This document shows, piece by piece, positions 48,614-62,300 of a stretch of 64,000 nt of DNA. Made by a program: the position numbers and the translations under genes. Source of the DNA: Steinernema hermaphroditum (Eukaryota; Nematoda; Chromadorea; Rhabditida; Steinernematidae); NCBI GenBank assembly GCA_030435675.1, contig CM059625.1, positions 3,100,001 to 3,164,000 of the forward strand. Reading direction: 5' to 3'. Every line of letters starts with the position of its first letter. Positions within the stretch are counted from its first letter, which is position 1. The notes under the pieces are model-generated. The model was not told the DNA's origin. It made no database searches and saw only the letters and a list, made by a program, of their open reading frames with translations.

Positions 48614-51600
48614 TTATTGCATTTTCTTTTTTCCGCCCTTAACGTGCTTAAGAACTGACATTATTTTGATACAAGTCTTGATAATTGTCAGCAAAGTGAA
48701 GAAGACAGCTGTGACAACCACCACGATGACGTCGAGATTATGGTAGGTTATGGTGTCCAATTCGGATCCATACAGGTTCATCATAGTCAAGTCGGGAAAC
48801 TGGGCAGCAAACTTCACCCACATCTTCACTTCCTCTTTCGGATTTCTTGGCCATTTCGCCAGCATCTTCTTGAATCTAATCGCATTGTTCCGATATCTGA
48901 AACAAGTGAACCAGTTCTTGTTCAAAAGCGCGCCCGCACTTATCGGTGTGAAGTAGTCTGCCAAGGGAGTCGTACACCGTCTCTTCTGTCACTTCCTCGA
49001 GACTCAAATGAATTCCCAATTCGCGGTGTTTGATGATGGCGGCGTTGTATCGTTGGTCACCGAAAAGGGGTATCCCGAGTAGTGGCACGGCTATAACGCG
49101 CTTTATGATGTTGCAGAAATGGTTAAGGCAAGCCACCTGAGTGAATGCTCTCCGTGAGACTGTTAAGACCGCAGTGAGTGATGAAAGCTCGCGTTTTTGG
49201 GTGGTCTGAAAAAAGTGAATTAGTTGATCAGTCATTGAAGATCAAAGATGTCGTGGTCTTTCATTTCGGCCTGCATAAGTTACGCTTAATTTAGTGCCTT
49301 TCACGTGCAATGGAACGTGAACGAGAACAATTGACATTTCTGTCCCGTCACCACGCATTATGGCTGCGGTAGCTTCTATTACGGCTTTCACCAATGGTCT
49401 GATCTCTGAGGATTCGCCTTTCCCTAAATGACTGTTGATCGACCATCTTTGAACGATTATATATTTGGTTTTGTCATGTGAGCCAGGTTACCCTTGTACG
49501 TGAGACCAGATGTTTTTTTTGCCTGTTTGTGGATTACCTTTATGTATAATCTGTGAGCCTTTTAGTAGCACAAAATGAAATATTTAGTGCATGCTATTGT
49601 AGAGCATGGATTTTTATATTCTTACTCCCAACGCGCGAACCGATTCGGACATATTTCCGTATATGAAAAGAGCATCATAAATTGCAATTGCCTTGAACAA
49701 CGTCCTAGTCCTATGAAACATCTGCTCAATGGACTGACAATTGGTATTCTATAAGGTAAGGTAGGCTATGATATAAGGTAAGGTAGGCTATGAAGGCAGT
49801 CTTTGTGTCCGTTTTAATTGTGGACGCACTTATTATCATATTGCAAGGAGCCGTGCAGAATGTTCAAAACCCAAATGATCTATTAGAAAAGTAGCTCTGG
49901 GATAGATAAGCGGCATAAATCCGTTTCAGGCGTCCCCTTGGATATCGCATTCCCCCTCGTTTTGTTTGTTTAATACAGGCGCCCCCTCGAGGATTTGAAG
50001 CGTCATCTACCGGATTTCTGAAACCAGCTTATGCCCATAAGCCTTGCGTTTTATATATGTTATGTCACTTTGAACCGATTTTGTGTAAGCACGAATCTTG
50101 TGCCCCGCATGGCTATGGTGTCTCGACCCGAAAGGCCGTTGTGTTTATGGCCGCCAGGCTACTGGTGTCTGACCGCCCACAGGGCTACTTGGCCCGTAGA
50201 GCCAAAAACAGGAGCGAAAACGCCCTACACTGTTTATTTTTCTTTTCTTCTTACAAGTGGACGTTCGGAACGTCTTTCAAAGCAACGTTTTTTTTACAAG
50301 CGAGTGTATTAAAGCCGATTTTGGGGTTTTGTATTCAGCGTTCAATAACGAATGCCTAACTATGTGCTAATTTTGAGCTCTTCTGGTGGAGATGGACACT
50401 TCAGTAGGTTTTGTTGTTTGTTGTTAGTTCGTAAAGAAAAAGCTTCTAATGGCTTTTCGTAAAACGGCTCTCTTATAAGGTGAACGAGTTATAAGGATCG
50501 GACTAACTGCAAAAGCATGTCAAAAATCAGTATTCTGAAACGTTTTCGTTCTATGAGTTATGAAATTAAGAAAATGATTCTTGCAAAGATGTGAAATATG
50601 AATTTTAATGACGTGAACTTCATGACGTTCTTGTTACTCCGACTAAAGGTCGTCGTTTATGATGTGAATGTCCTTTACGCAGCATACGCTTACGCGAATC
50701 TCTTGAATTCTTGAAGCGCCAGTTGTTTCTTGCGTAATTTCGTGTATCAACACGTCACTATCGCTTGCAGACATCAATCTGTGTTGCTGTCACCTATGTG
50801 CATAAATAAAAAACCAGACAGATACGGTAGAGTAGGTCTTCTATCTGTGACGTTTCGTGACCTATTCAATTATAAACACTTATAGTTATCGGACTGCTAT
50901 TCAGAGCAAGGTCATATGGACTAGTTTAACTGCCTGTCGTCCAACGAAATAATTTAAGAGCTTCCTTGTTTTTGCAAAAAAAAACAATTCTGAAAAGAAC
51001 CGAACGAAAACAATTTCTAGACGAATTCACAATGAACGAAGCCCTTTGTATACTTGAAAACGTTTTCAACTATTCATGGCCAAAAACAAAGGAGGCAATC
51101 AGTTCCCTTTAATGCGTCGTCACAAAAAATTTGTAAATATATTTGCAGTGCGATTTGCACGAGTGGTTTATTTTAGTTTACAGCGAGTATTCCGTGACAG
51201 TTGGTGCCTGGCACATTTGTTGAATGCACAACTTGTGTCCTTATAAAACGGGGAACGGCGAAGACCAGGAAGATTATTATAGCCTCCACTAATAACTCTC
51301 TTTGAAAGTGTTTGCTCTGAGGCAATCAGAGACATCCCAGACGAGGCTGTGTTAATTGCCGAAGGTTTTCGACATTTCTGCAAAGGCTCTCATGGAAATA
51401 TTCGTCATTAGTCTTTGCAAAACAGTCTGTCGACATTCATCTTGGACTATCGTGACTGTGAACATCATTTGTAAACATTTCCTGTCGTTCAGCCAAGTAA
51501 TTTTCAGGCCAAGATCAAGAAGATTATTAACGTTTCTAAATAGATGTGAATTCTCGAGCTATGCGTCTAGAAGTTGTGCAAGCGTACATTATATACTGAA

Positions 51601-53616
51601 TGGGCGAAACCACTCTATGTGGTGCTTATCAACGCCGCTGATCTTACAGGGAAAGGTCAGAAACTGTCGCACGCCGATTCGTCTGAAATTTGTCAGATAG
51701 ATAGACATGATAGAATGTAGCAAAGCCTGATAGGTGTAGGTGAATGGGTGGATAAATTTGACGTCTGCAATTGAAAGGTCTCCTAACAAGATGTACCTGA
51801 TGCCACAAAAGATACGGTGCTCTCGTCAGTTTTGTGGCCATTTCTTTGAGGTTGAAGCCATTCACCGATGAAACCTATCAGGTTTTGCTACACTCTGACA
51901 TGACAACCTTCATACCCAATTGCAGCCGAATCGGCGTGGGACAGTTTGGACTGTTTCTTATTTAATGAAGGTGATGTTTATGGGAAGAATTCCACCGAGA
52001 GAATTCCACGGAGAGCACACTTCTTACTTTTTTGCTTGACTTTCGGCCATGAAAAGTATGTTGTTCCCAAATAACTCCTACATACATGCAATGTAATTGC
52101 TCGACGTACTTAATTATCTTTGATGAAATTAGTTCTCTCCTTGTTCTTTTGATCCAGGATCAGAACATCATCTTAAGAAAACAAAAATAATTGTTCTCTC
52201 TTAATTTAGGCTTTTTTCTTCGTGCAAACATCACCCACCCAGAATGGTTGTTTGATCCATCCACTGCACGAGATGCACATTCGGGTATCGCTCCATGATT
52301 GTTTGCGCATCCGACAAATTGCTCTTCCATATGAAGTTGTAGTCCGGGAAGCGGGCGAACGCCTGCAGAAACGCCGTCTTCAACTCGTCGCTCATATAGC
52401 GCGTGTCGACTATTCCGCCGAACGAGAAGAGGACCACACCGTTCCGTGCCGATTGGAACACTTTTTGAATGTCCTGTGCATTAGTGATATGAATTTCCTC
52501 GGAATGACGTGTACCTACCGACGACAGATGCTGTTTTGTCTGCGCGATGTTCAAACCGCCGATGTAAACAATTTTTCGTGATGTCGGTCGTGATATGTCG
52601 ATGAAGTCCATAGAGTTTATGAAGGCGAGGCTGACGTTCTTTATGATGTCTTCGAGGTCAGGGAAGTCGGATCCGAAGCGAGCTTTCAGTATCTTGTTCT
52701 AGAATAACTGGTTTGATTTCCTAAACGGGCACCTTCGGAAATGTTTTCATATAAGAACCTCAGACAAAAATCTGTATGATAGTTAGACGTCGGTCCTGTC
52801 ATTAAGATGGAAGAGTGATCTACCTCATTCAAGGTCAAAACTGTTCGATTACTTGGGAGTGCTTGAGTGTTCAGTGCTTGATTAACTCCCACAACTCCTA
52901 ACATTGAAACACCTGCCAGAAACTGATTTTAGACATGGTAGCGAATCCGTTCAAACAGCACATAGTCCTCTTTGCATTTACATTTCAATCAACCGTTGAG
53001 GTTACATTTGGGAACGAATTCATAAGGAACAGAACTGGACGGATGATGTATTGGATTATTGGATTGATGTAAAAATGATATCGCATCGTGTTTACCACGC
53101 ACGTCCACGTGGATTAGTGCACTGCTCCATCTAGTAAATTTTACTGACATTTCACCCAAGCATTGTCTTGTGTTTGCTTGTTTACTTTCTACGATGTGCG
53201 GTTACATCTACGATCTACGAGTGTTACATTCCTTTGTGATCACTCCTTAAAAGAACATTTTGCAAGGCGTAATGCCGTTGATTCGAGAAACTGAATAGTA
53301 GTTGCCGACGCATACGATTGGTTACTGTAGTGGCTTGCCACAGTCAAAAATAGCATTGTGCTAGCCATTTAGCCAAGCCACCACTCTCATCCATCATGCA
53401 CAAAAAGAACTTTCAAGATGAATGTCATGCGCCTCTGGATTTTGTCCATTAATGGTTCCTATTTTTATGTCTGCCCCCTAAGAGCAGAAAGCGAACTTAC
53501 CTCCGCCCGAGCGATCCGCCGAAAACCGTAGTAAGTGCTTGACGCGTAGGCGCACATGTTGATGAGTCTTTCATAAAAGGTCATCTTCGGCGCGTCGGGT
53601 ATGCCGTTCAATGAAT
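48614..53616 (-). CDS. UDP-glycosyltransferase (GT1 family), N-terminal part not found
   Basis: ER membrane enzyme conjugating sugars to lipophilic substrates. Six in-frame exons: 53616-53501, 52698-52519, 52473-52239, 49205-49137, 49090-48940 and 48896-48614, about 344 aa. It begins within the family at SLNGIPDAP, continues through VYIGGL, NGVVLFSFGGIV and the UDP-sugar signature (WMDQTTILDHPKTRAFITHC, then ESIHS and PLFGDQRYNA), and ends with the usual YHNLDVI block, one membrane span and the C-terminal dilysine KKMQ for ER retention. The signature has HCG instead of the common HGG. Exon 53616 starts in phase 1, so at least one upstream exon with the signal peptide and acceptor-binding half must exist; I could not find it up to 64 kb. 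A 3.03 kb intron splits the signature. No stop or frameshift is seen. Confidence 0.85.
49206..52238 (-). other. 3 kb intron of the UGT gene
   Basis: AT-rich, without a recognisable nested gene. It contains a 22-bp tandem duplication at 49751-49792 and a GC-richer patch at about 50.1-50.25 kb with open frames on the plus strand that show no domain. Confidence 0.5.
49751..49792. repeat. Two-copy 22-bp tandem repeat
   Basis: ATAAGGTAAGGTAGGCTATG occurs twice with a 2-bp spacer (AT), giving a 22-bp period with no mismatch. Each unit itself contains GGTAAGGTAGG and therefore two potential splice-donor-like words. It lies in the UGT intron. Confidence 0.9.
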
Positions 53617-55696
53617 CTGAAAGCGTAATCGTCTTAAAACAAAATTACGCCATTGCATTAGTCTTATAAATAACATAAGTTTATTTTTGAACTACCGTAT
53701 CCGCCCCTGTCGAGCACATTTTCTAAGACGTTATGATTGTACTTCTATATTTGCTGTCATATGCGTGTCCTAACAGATTTGTTTGCATTTCGAGGGATCT
53801 CATAATCAAATGCTCGTTGATTCCTCTGCAGTGCTACCATCGTTCGTGTTTTGACTGCATATAAAGGGCGAATTTTGAAATAATTTGCGCGTTGTTGTGA
53901 TGTGACGAGTTTATTTTGATGATCTAAGCCTGCCTGCGTAACTGATATTTATGTTTTTGCAGAAAGTCGGCTATTAAAATGCGAGCGACTTCACTAAGCA
54001 CTACTGCTAAGGAGGAGCTAATAACAACTTTTGTTCGCTTTACATAACAACTTCACAAAACTGTCCCAATAAGGCATACTGTTACAATTGTTAATTGCGT
54101 TGTTAGGCGAAAAATATGCTCAGAATGTCAGTCAGAAAGCTGTCTCGAAACAATGCAATATGGCACCACTACAATATCGCCGGTGACTGCTGAGAAATGT
54201 TTAGCAATTTGTGCCCATTTTTGTCGTTTTTTTAGCTTTTCACTATTTTCCTTTGCACTAATTCTCTTTGCTTTCATTTTCGTCACTGATGCTGCATCAC
54301 CATTTTATCGTAATTTCACTTTTCGAATGGGTGTACCATACACTGTAGAGTGCGCTTTTCTCTGTTCATTTGCGCTCCCTCACACCGAAGCGCTGAGACC
54401 GTAGTTTTTCTATTTTGTTTTTTTATGTCTTCACTGCACCTTCTCTTTTATCTTTCGGGTACTTCCCCAAGGACGCGGCCGGTCGCCAAATTATGAAATG
54501 GGAGAGGGCTGACCATCAGTAGCTGATAATGCAAGTTCACTGTTGTTCGCTGGTTTGAGTGGTAGGACGTCAGTAGCTCGTTGACCTTTGTAACAGGGAA
54601 ATTGACAAAGCCAAAATGTTATTATGCATGGATAAGTGAACATCTAACTAAATTTAGAAATCAATTCTTCCGAAAACTATTTATATTGCGCGAAAAAGAG
54701 TTGAGGGGCATGAGAGGAGAGTGCACTTGTCGTATAGGAGAGCGAGTGGATGTTCTGAATTGATTATGATTTTTTTGAAAAACGCCTCCCCTTTCTTTGA
54801 CAAGTCACTTCCTCTTTGTTGGGTCAATTATCACGTTTCTGCCCACAATAGCGTGGCTAGCCTCATTTCTCAACGGTCGCTCACCTTTTATGGCTTTCGC
54901 CTTTTTCATAGTATTGTATTTGAAAACGTGTTGTTCCGTCCTGGACGTTACATTCCATTTGCGCTTTAAATCTTTATACTTTTTTTTTTAATACTATATT
55001 ATTAAATCTTTTTATACGCTATAAATCTTTGGTTTACATCTCCTGTAATCTACTGGCGAATGATTTTTATTGGTTTTTGTTTTTGTCACAAAGAGGTAAA
55101 AACGCCGCTGATATACCCGATTCATGTCCTACCTCTTCCCCAGTGAATACCGCGTCTCTACCCCGATCCATGCATTATTATTGCTAGAGTATTAAGTGGT
55201 TCGATCTATCACTAAAGGAAGCAGTGCTTTGTACAACAGCCTCGTGTCTGATCGGAACAAGTTGTCCGAAACTGGCCACCCGTCTACTTAGGCATTCTAC
55301 CACTCCTTTCCACCTATACTTCACGACTCATTTTAAGTAGATCACACACTGATGTGACCGATACGTGGCGTATCTCCTCCCCAGTAAATACCTCACCTCT
55401 GTCCCCATCGGTGCCTTATTGCTACCGATCAACGCGGCATGCTATGCCCTATCCACGGTTCACCCCCTCCCCCCTCCACGGTCTACGTTACATCGCTTCG
55501 AGCATCTGGAAAATTCATAACTTATGTTTAACCCATGCATAACCTGCATAATAGATGTGAGAATGACTGCAAAATGCTTATAGCACTTCTGGCCAAAATG
55601 TAGCTTCAGGCAAAGCGAGCGAGGAAGTGAACGGAGCGCTAGTCTTTGCTTTGTGAATTGTAAATTCTTTTTTTTTTCAACCAGTGCACTCGCACT
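53617..55696. other. Region expected to hold the UGT N-terminus; no exon seen
   Basis: I looked on the minus strand for UGT N-terminal features (signal peptide, GH(S/T)H-type motif, a block ending just before SLNGIPDAP) and found none. The DNA is AT-rich. The open frame at 54153-54404 (plus) is hydrophobic but has no splice logic. Confidence 0.4.
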
Positions 55697-56098
55697 TTGA
55701 CATTTGCCAATATGTATTCTTTGAAAGTGCCACTTCCAGCGCGAGGAAGTCCGGACCGCTGCGCTGTCAAGTGTCCGCTCCAGGGTGATCGAACGATGAT
55801 GTTGGTGTACCCGCGTAAACACTTAAAAGATCATAAAATTCATATTGCCTATCGCCTAAACGGGATACAGTATGTAGTTCAACCCGATTCCAAAGTACAC
55901 TTCTACATTTGCAACAAAGATCCCCAGTTTGGTGCCTGGACTTTTAAATCACTTCTTCATTTTGTCGGAGAATCACGTACGTTTCCCACGATTTCACTAC
56001 AAAACTGGCTCATATACATACTAACCGTGTGTACCTTGGACAGGTATGACATATGTGGGAACGCAGTGATCGATGCTCTACGAGCTATTGCCCATTGA
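55697..56098 (+). CDS. Possible 3' end of an unidentified gene
   Basis: A 133-codon frame whose TGA stop overlaps an AATAAA signal (56098-56103), a compact gene end seen in nematodes. The likely start is the Met at 55712, or the frame continues from an upstream exon through the pyrimidine-rich acceptor TTTTTTTTCAACCAG just before it. A GTACGT donor at about 55977 and a GACAG acceptor at about 56042 could remove a 60-70 nt intron, although the frame is also open through it. Residues such as KVHFYICNKDPQFGAWTF look protein-like. No domain, signal peptide or membrane span is recognised. Confidence 0.38.
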   Translation: MTFANMYSLKVPLPARGSPDRCAVKCPLQGDRTMMLVYPRKHLKDHKIHIAYRLNGIQYVVQPDSKVHFYICNKDPQFGAWTFKSLLHFVGESRTFPTISLQNWLIYILTVCTLDRYDICGNAVIDALRAIAH

Positions 56099-58956
56099 AT
56101 AAAAGCCCATTTTCTCAGTATTTTTAGTCTTGTTTGTTATGCGCGCTGTCCGGCTAATGAGCTAATAGGACGTGCACGAGATGCGCAAAACAATAGCATG
56201 TCTGAGTGGCCTTTTAGCTTGGTTGTTTTGTCATGCTGCAGAAAGTAAACGTAGGCGAGCGGCGTTATTTGAATCATCGCTAATAACGTCATATTATTAT
56301 AATGGTTGTTTATGCCACTTTGCTCATCATTTCTGTGAAGCACGGCGACGGCGCCTCCCGCATGCCGGCCATACTAAGATGTGTGGAACTTTAGCCGCTA
56401 AGTGTTCGTTAATTACAAAAAATTGTGAATCAAGCTGTCCTATTTCCAACACGCTTTAAAATAACGTATGTCGGTAGGTTGGACTGCATTATTGGAGATA
56501 ATTATGAAGAGAGAGTACCATTTAACATGTTGTCGAAAATTTGTCCAATTTTTGCGTTCTGATAGTCGTTATTGGGATTTTCAAAAGTGATCAGAATTGG
56601 CGGTTCCTAACACAAGAATTTTTGCGATAAACAGTGAAGCGCCCTAACGTTGCCACATTTTTTCGGTGTTCTGTGCTTTCTTCTGTCTGACATTCTCAGT
56701 GAAGAACGATAAACGCAGAATCTTTTTTGGAAACATGATTTATAATGCGCACCTTCCTGTTAGAACTGAACGCGTAAGTATTGTAATAGGGGCTGTGCGA
56801 GTTTCGAGTTTCCTATTTTCGAGATCGTTTTTTTTTCTTTTAGTTTCCTATATCGTGGTTCGGGTTTTCGACAAAAGTCAACTCGAAACTCACCATGGTC
56901 CTGTCACTACGATCCTGTGGTATGGTATGTAATGTTCCCCAGGTCCCCCATTTTCGCCATGGGCACCTAAATTGAGTTCTTTGATACAGACGCCACGAAA
57001 GGAAGAACCACAAGCAGACTCTTTCTAGGAAACAAAGTACGGTAAGTGCCTCAAAACACCTGGAACTCCATGGTGGGGATTTACATGATTTTACGATTTT
57101 TTTTCTGGAAAACATTTGGAATTCGATTATGGCGATTTATACGAGGAACTGCAAATGCGATAGATTGATCCAGAATAATCAAGCCATCTTCTTATTCGAA
57201 CAGTACTACTTAACATAGAAACGACGTATCTGACTTCTTCCATCCCGGCAAACGAGGAGCTGAAACTGATCATTGTGCGTTCCATTGATTTTGCGCTTAT
57301 TTCTTTTTAAGAACTGGACTGTATAGCTGCTGTATTGGTCCACTACGGCAAACGCCATTGAGTTTCCTGCCTTTTCGCTAATGGGTCAGAAGTTTGTCTG
57401 TCACATTCGTAGATAAAAATGATTCTCAGCTGCATCGTCGGCTTTTTTTTTTCAAAGACCGACGATCAGCCTAGGCTTTTGCTAATTGGATGCATGTCGG
57501 AAAGTCATTAGAGCACCTTTCCTCTACACTAGCCATCGGAAAACCCCAGTGAATCAGTGTGGTTCTTGATTTTCGAAGGCTAAACAAGTTGTAGCCAACG
57601 TCACACACTCGTTTACTGTTACTACAAATTTATTGCAGTTTCTAGTTCCTTCACAAATAATCCGAAAAGTTCAGACGTTTTCTATATCGCTCGGCACCTA
57701 CGCGTTTTATTTCGCGGAATTGAAAAAAAATGATTGAAAACATCCATTCATACAGGGCACGATGAGCAATGTCGAGATTGCTCCAGTGAACTACTGGTTT
57801 CTACTTTATACGCAGTTATAAGATAAGATTTTCTATGTTCTAATGCCGTTTTTTCGCGGTCACAAATAGCTGACAACACTGATATTTTCGTGATCGGTCG
57901 ACACTAATGGTATATGGCATTTCCAGGGGGAGCTCAATGATCATATTTTCATTGCGTGGGAAATGCCACGCGTTCTCGTATCACACTTACATGACCTGAC
58001 TTTTTTATGCCCAAATTCAATGTCACTCTTCTGCTAGTAATATTCTAACGTTGCAAAGTTGTATTGTTAGTGCACCACCGGATTTGTTTTTCTAGGATGC
58101 CGCAGTGTGACTAACGGCGTTCGTCATTTCCGAAGCCTTTTAGCGGCAGTCAGCTGAGTGTTCTTAAAATGCAATTATGCAAAATACTATGTCCTTCTGT
58201 GCAGACGCAGAAATGAGACTCTTAAGTTTGAGTATTTAAAGTAAATGCTCGGTTTTTCAAGCTTGTCGCTTGTGACAATCTCGCCGACTATTTGGCCGTT
58301 ATTTGGCCGAGAGCTTTTGCAACAATTGTTTATTTAGGTAAAACACATAGAATTCGCTCAAGCTGTTTACCATTGTCATCGGTAATATCATTCCACGTTG
58401 TGCCTAACATTCTGATTGCTTGTTCGAAAATTATGCGTGGTTTCTACTCGAAAAGCCATTTGGTCCGATTTTTGACGTCCTTATCTTAAGAGATTTCCTT
58501 CGATGTCGTCACTTTGTGGACGACCACAGATGATGGTAAGATAGAGCAAAGAGAGTGCTATTTGGATAATGAACAGGAATCTTCCGGCACAAAAATGCTG
58601 AATCAGTGTGAAGGTCTACTTGGAAAGATGTAATCTCGGTTAGTCGTACTTTTTGGGGACCCAATGGTAATTTTTTCATTATTTGGCTGTTTTCATAATG
58701 TAGAAATGAGTCCGTGGAATCATTATGAGGCCATAATAGCTCTTAGCACTTCCCTATACCCCAGTAAAGTACTTAACAAATTGGACACATGGTAGTTAGC
58801 AAAACATGGTGATCGAGTCTATGTTCTTGAGGGTTACTCATGCACATGACCTATGACGTATACAACGATATGTGTATTCCGCAGGTTAGTTTTTACGATG
58901 CACCTGTTTGAAGGCAATCACCGTCCATCACAGAATTGATGGCACATGTGGACATA
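56099..58956. other. Intergenic, no gene recognised
   Basis: AT-rich, with only short featureless open frames (for example 56172-56459 plus and 56840-57115 minus). No RNA gene or clear repeat was seen. Confidence 0.4.
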
Positions 58957-59357
58957 CTGTGGCGGCCATATAAATAGCGCCACATCAAATGTGCTCGCCT
59001 ATAATTGACGATAGCAGAGGAAATCACTCAGAATAAGACAAAGAGGTCGAAAATGGGACCAAACACTTTTTGACCCTAACTCCGGCGTATTCTAAGAATA
59101 ATGGATCCGGCTTTTGTCCGAGGAGTGAGCTGTTGATGCTAGCCGAACAGTGAATACCATGAGTGAAATGGTTGAAACTATGACAACCAAAGAACCATTA
59201 CAAAAGTATCCCATTTTCAATGTGCCAACCCAATAGAATTTACCAGACAATAACAAAATGGTATGGTTTACTTTCCATCCAGGAACCACTGTACCAACAG
59301 TAGATGTAATACATTCGGTCGGCTCGAAGTATTGGGCTATTTATATGGCCGCCACTG
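58957..59357. mobile_element. 401-bp Tc1/mariner-type miniature element (MITE)
   Basis: Terminal inverted repeats of 21 bp, CTGTGGCGGCCATATAAATAG at 58957-58977 and its near-perfect reverse complement at 59337-59357 (20 of 21 match), enclose 359 bp. A TA dinucleotide flanks each end (58955-58956 and 59358-59359), the target duplication of the Tc1/mariner superfamily. The CAGTGGCGGCC-type terminus also fits that superfamily. The interior lacks a transposase-length frame, so it would need a partner transposase. Part of it (58.99-59.09 kb) is shared with 20.39-20.50 kb. Confidence 0.85.
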
Positions 59358-62300
59358 TAGTATTTCTCAATCTCGATCCGTTTTCAACATAACAACCCAG
59401 TAGTTCATAATGGCGCTCAAACCGTATAATTGTCATTTCCCGTGCCATTTCCAAATGGTTGTCCGGTGTGTCGGTCTAGTTCATTTTGCCTGAGAACCTC
59501 TATAAAAATGGATACCCAGAAGGCATTCATAATGGAACGCAGGCACCTGTTAAACAGGACTATCACAAAGTTCCTTTTTCAATGAGACATGTCGAATCTA
59601 ATTTCGGGTTTCACTTCCTTGTTTGGCATGTTTTTGCCAGTCATAAAAACATCCATCTGCATGTCCGGACACAAATTAACCGAAGTCCGATTGCACGCAA
59701 CCGAATATTAACTCATGTCACTCACTCACTGCTCCTAGCCGCTCGCCCTGTGCGTGCCACGATGCCGCAGCATGAATAGATAGTCATTAATCGTTTCATT
59801 GCGGAGCGTTGCAATTTTCTTCGTTCGTTCTCTGTCCCTTTCTTGTCGTGCTCGCATGAGAACAAACTACGCCGACGGCACCATTATGTGTGGGCTTCTC
59901 CGAGGGCCGTCGCCTATTCTGGGTCCCATTGTGAGGGTAATTACTAGGATCAAGGAAGTGCAAATCTTTTTTGGTCTCATTGCAACAAAAAAAAGATTGA
60001 CATGCACCACCAGATTTGGCCCGGCGGAGCGTTAGAACGGCGTCCATCGTACGATTGTGTTCTTGCCACGGCTCCCGCTACACTCATTTGTTATTTCTGT
60101 TATGTTATTTTAGGCACAATGTCCTTTTCAGATTCCAGTCATAAAAAATTGGTTTCACCTTCCTCTTTCAAATAATTAATCGACTAAAGGATAAAACATA
60201 GATCTTCTACTAAACCAACAACTGACAACTAGCGCTGTCTGCACTTCAATGGGCGTCTAAGCCCTCGAGCAACTGTCTAGCCCGGCTCTACTGTGTTCGA
60301 GTACGTGACAGATCGCCGGCGTTCGCATTTTTTGAATCCACGATGATTGACAAGAATGTTTTTGTGTATTTGTCGAATTTCAACGGGTTAACTCGACCGC
60401 CTGTTTGTCGTTTTGCGAGCGTTCTGAGCGGTAAAAGATCCGATCCCATGCTCTCTTATTTCGCGTCGTTTTATGCTTCGTGAAGAAATATTTGCTAAAA
60501 TACTTCCGCGTATTACGCAGGACAGGAAATCTGACAATAGTAGTAGTGCTTCCAAAGGGAAAACACTACTATTCGTTTTCGTGAGAAAACCGGGAGAAAG
60601 GCCACTTCTTGCATTCGTTTACTTCTCGTGTCGACAGATAACGACCAAATAGTGGTATCGGTTCGGCTCGCACTCAGTTGCCGAAATAGAACTCTCTTTT
60701 TAATGTTTAGCAAACGCGGCTGCGCGCGAATTGCCTTCTTATAGGTGCTAAAAACAAAGTAGCCCTGCGGATAACAAGATTTCAAGACACTAGAAGCCTA
60801 CTGGCGGTGGAGACACCAGTAACCCTGTCGGCGGCAAGACTAGCGCCTATGGAATCGTTTTTATCTAAGTCTAACCCCGGTATACAAGGACGTCTAACCC
60901 TGGTGGTAGGCTATCTGTTTTGAAGGCATGCTGGCAGTGAACCGGTCACTTTCGGACGGTCTGTGTAGCTCATTGCGAACGTGTTCGATGTGTAATCAGT
61001 GGGGATCGGTTCAGCGCATGCCCTTGTTCCTAGTTTGTCAGGTGCCTGAGTTCTCGTTGAGTTCCTGTTCTCCGTTTATATATAACGGATGGAACAGCTA
61101 TATACACTGTACATGAGCAGATTCACGTGTCCAAAAAGACCTAAGGAACCCTGTAAGCACACAACTAGTCAGACAATGGCCACTAGACCAGATTGACCAA
61201 TCCAGCAGGAGATTGTAGTTATAAAATAAATACGTGACAGCTGCAACTCAGAATGTATTAACTTTCAAATCTCTTCTTTCTGGCTTTCGAGGGATATGCA
61301 TAATTACACTAACATTCCTTAGAGGGCCAAGTGGTCTGACTTTTTTGTCACTTCGCTGATAGAGTTCCAATGTCCTATTATAGAGCCGCGTTCTCATTCA
61401 CCCTTTCCACTTCAGTCACGCTAACTTTCTTCAAGGTCACATGTAAATTCACAAGTTTTTTGTTCGTTTCAAAAGCATTCTTTTCACGTTCGTACCGCAT
61501 GTCATTTGTTATTCTTTAATAGTCGTTAAAGCCCCTTTAGTTCCATACGTAAGGAAGCTATACAATAAGATACACTTCCTGTTCACCAAAAACACCATTA
61601 ATATTTCTGTCTAAGCAGCTGTTGTTCGCGGAAACTTCAGAAACATTCACCGAATTTCGCATTTGTTTTCGTTCTCTTGTTGTTAGTCCGACGTCTTCCA
61701 ACACATGTTTATGGTGCATAGGTGAGGGTATGTGTTGAACTGAGACTAACAGTTTTCAACTACACATTCTCAAGACCGATGGAAAAGCTAGTCGCCGTTC
61801 AGCTATACGGTAGTGTTTGAAAATATTTCGTCGTGTTTGTTTGTTGGCGAAACTAATAAAGAATCTGAATGTTTATATGACGCAGACAGAACACTTTAGG
61901 CGGTTCTATGGAAAGCTCACAAAGCGTCGGTGTCTCGATTCATAATTTGTCTGGAGACGACTTTATATGAGACATCTTAGAAGCAATAATATTATTTCAT
62001 GTGTTTATTGTTCGTCTTGTGGCGTCGCCAAATGAATCTGCCCCTCAAAACAGAGTTATATGCCGGCTGACGGCACAGAAAGGAGGTGGCGATTTGTTCC
62101 TTTCTTTTCGGTCATTTATTATAGGTAACTTTTGTTATGAAGACGCAGTGATATGGCTTATATTTATAATTCGCTCGAATGTCTAATGGATTACGGGAAT
62201 ATATCTACCTTGAACATCTCTGGGAATCAAATAGAATGCTATTTTTAATATTTACTTCTGTTTCCTTATGACTTATAGTATTTTGTCCCTAAGCCACATC

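Noticed and set aside
48940..49205. Apparent frameshift in the UGT signature suggesting a pseudogene
   Set aside because: A 46-bp intron (donor after 49137, acceptor before 49090) restores the frame exactly and gives SAVPLLGIPLFGDQ.
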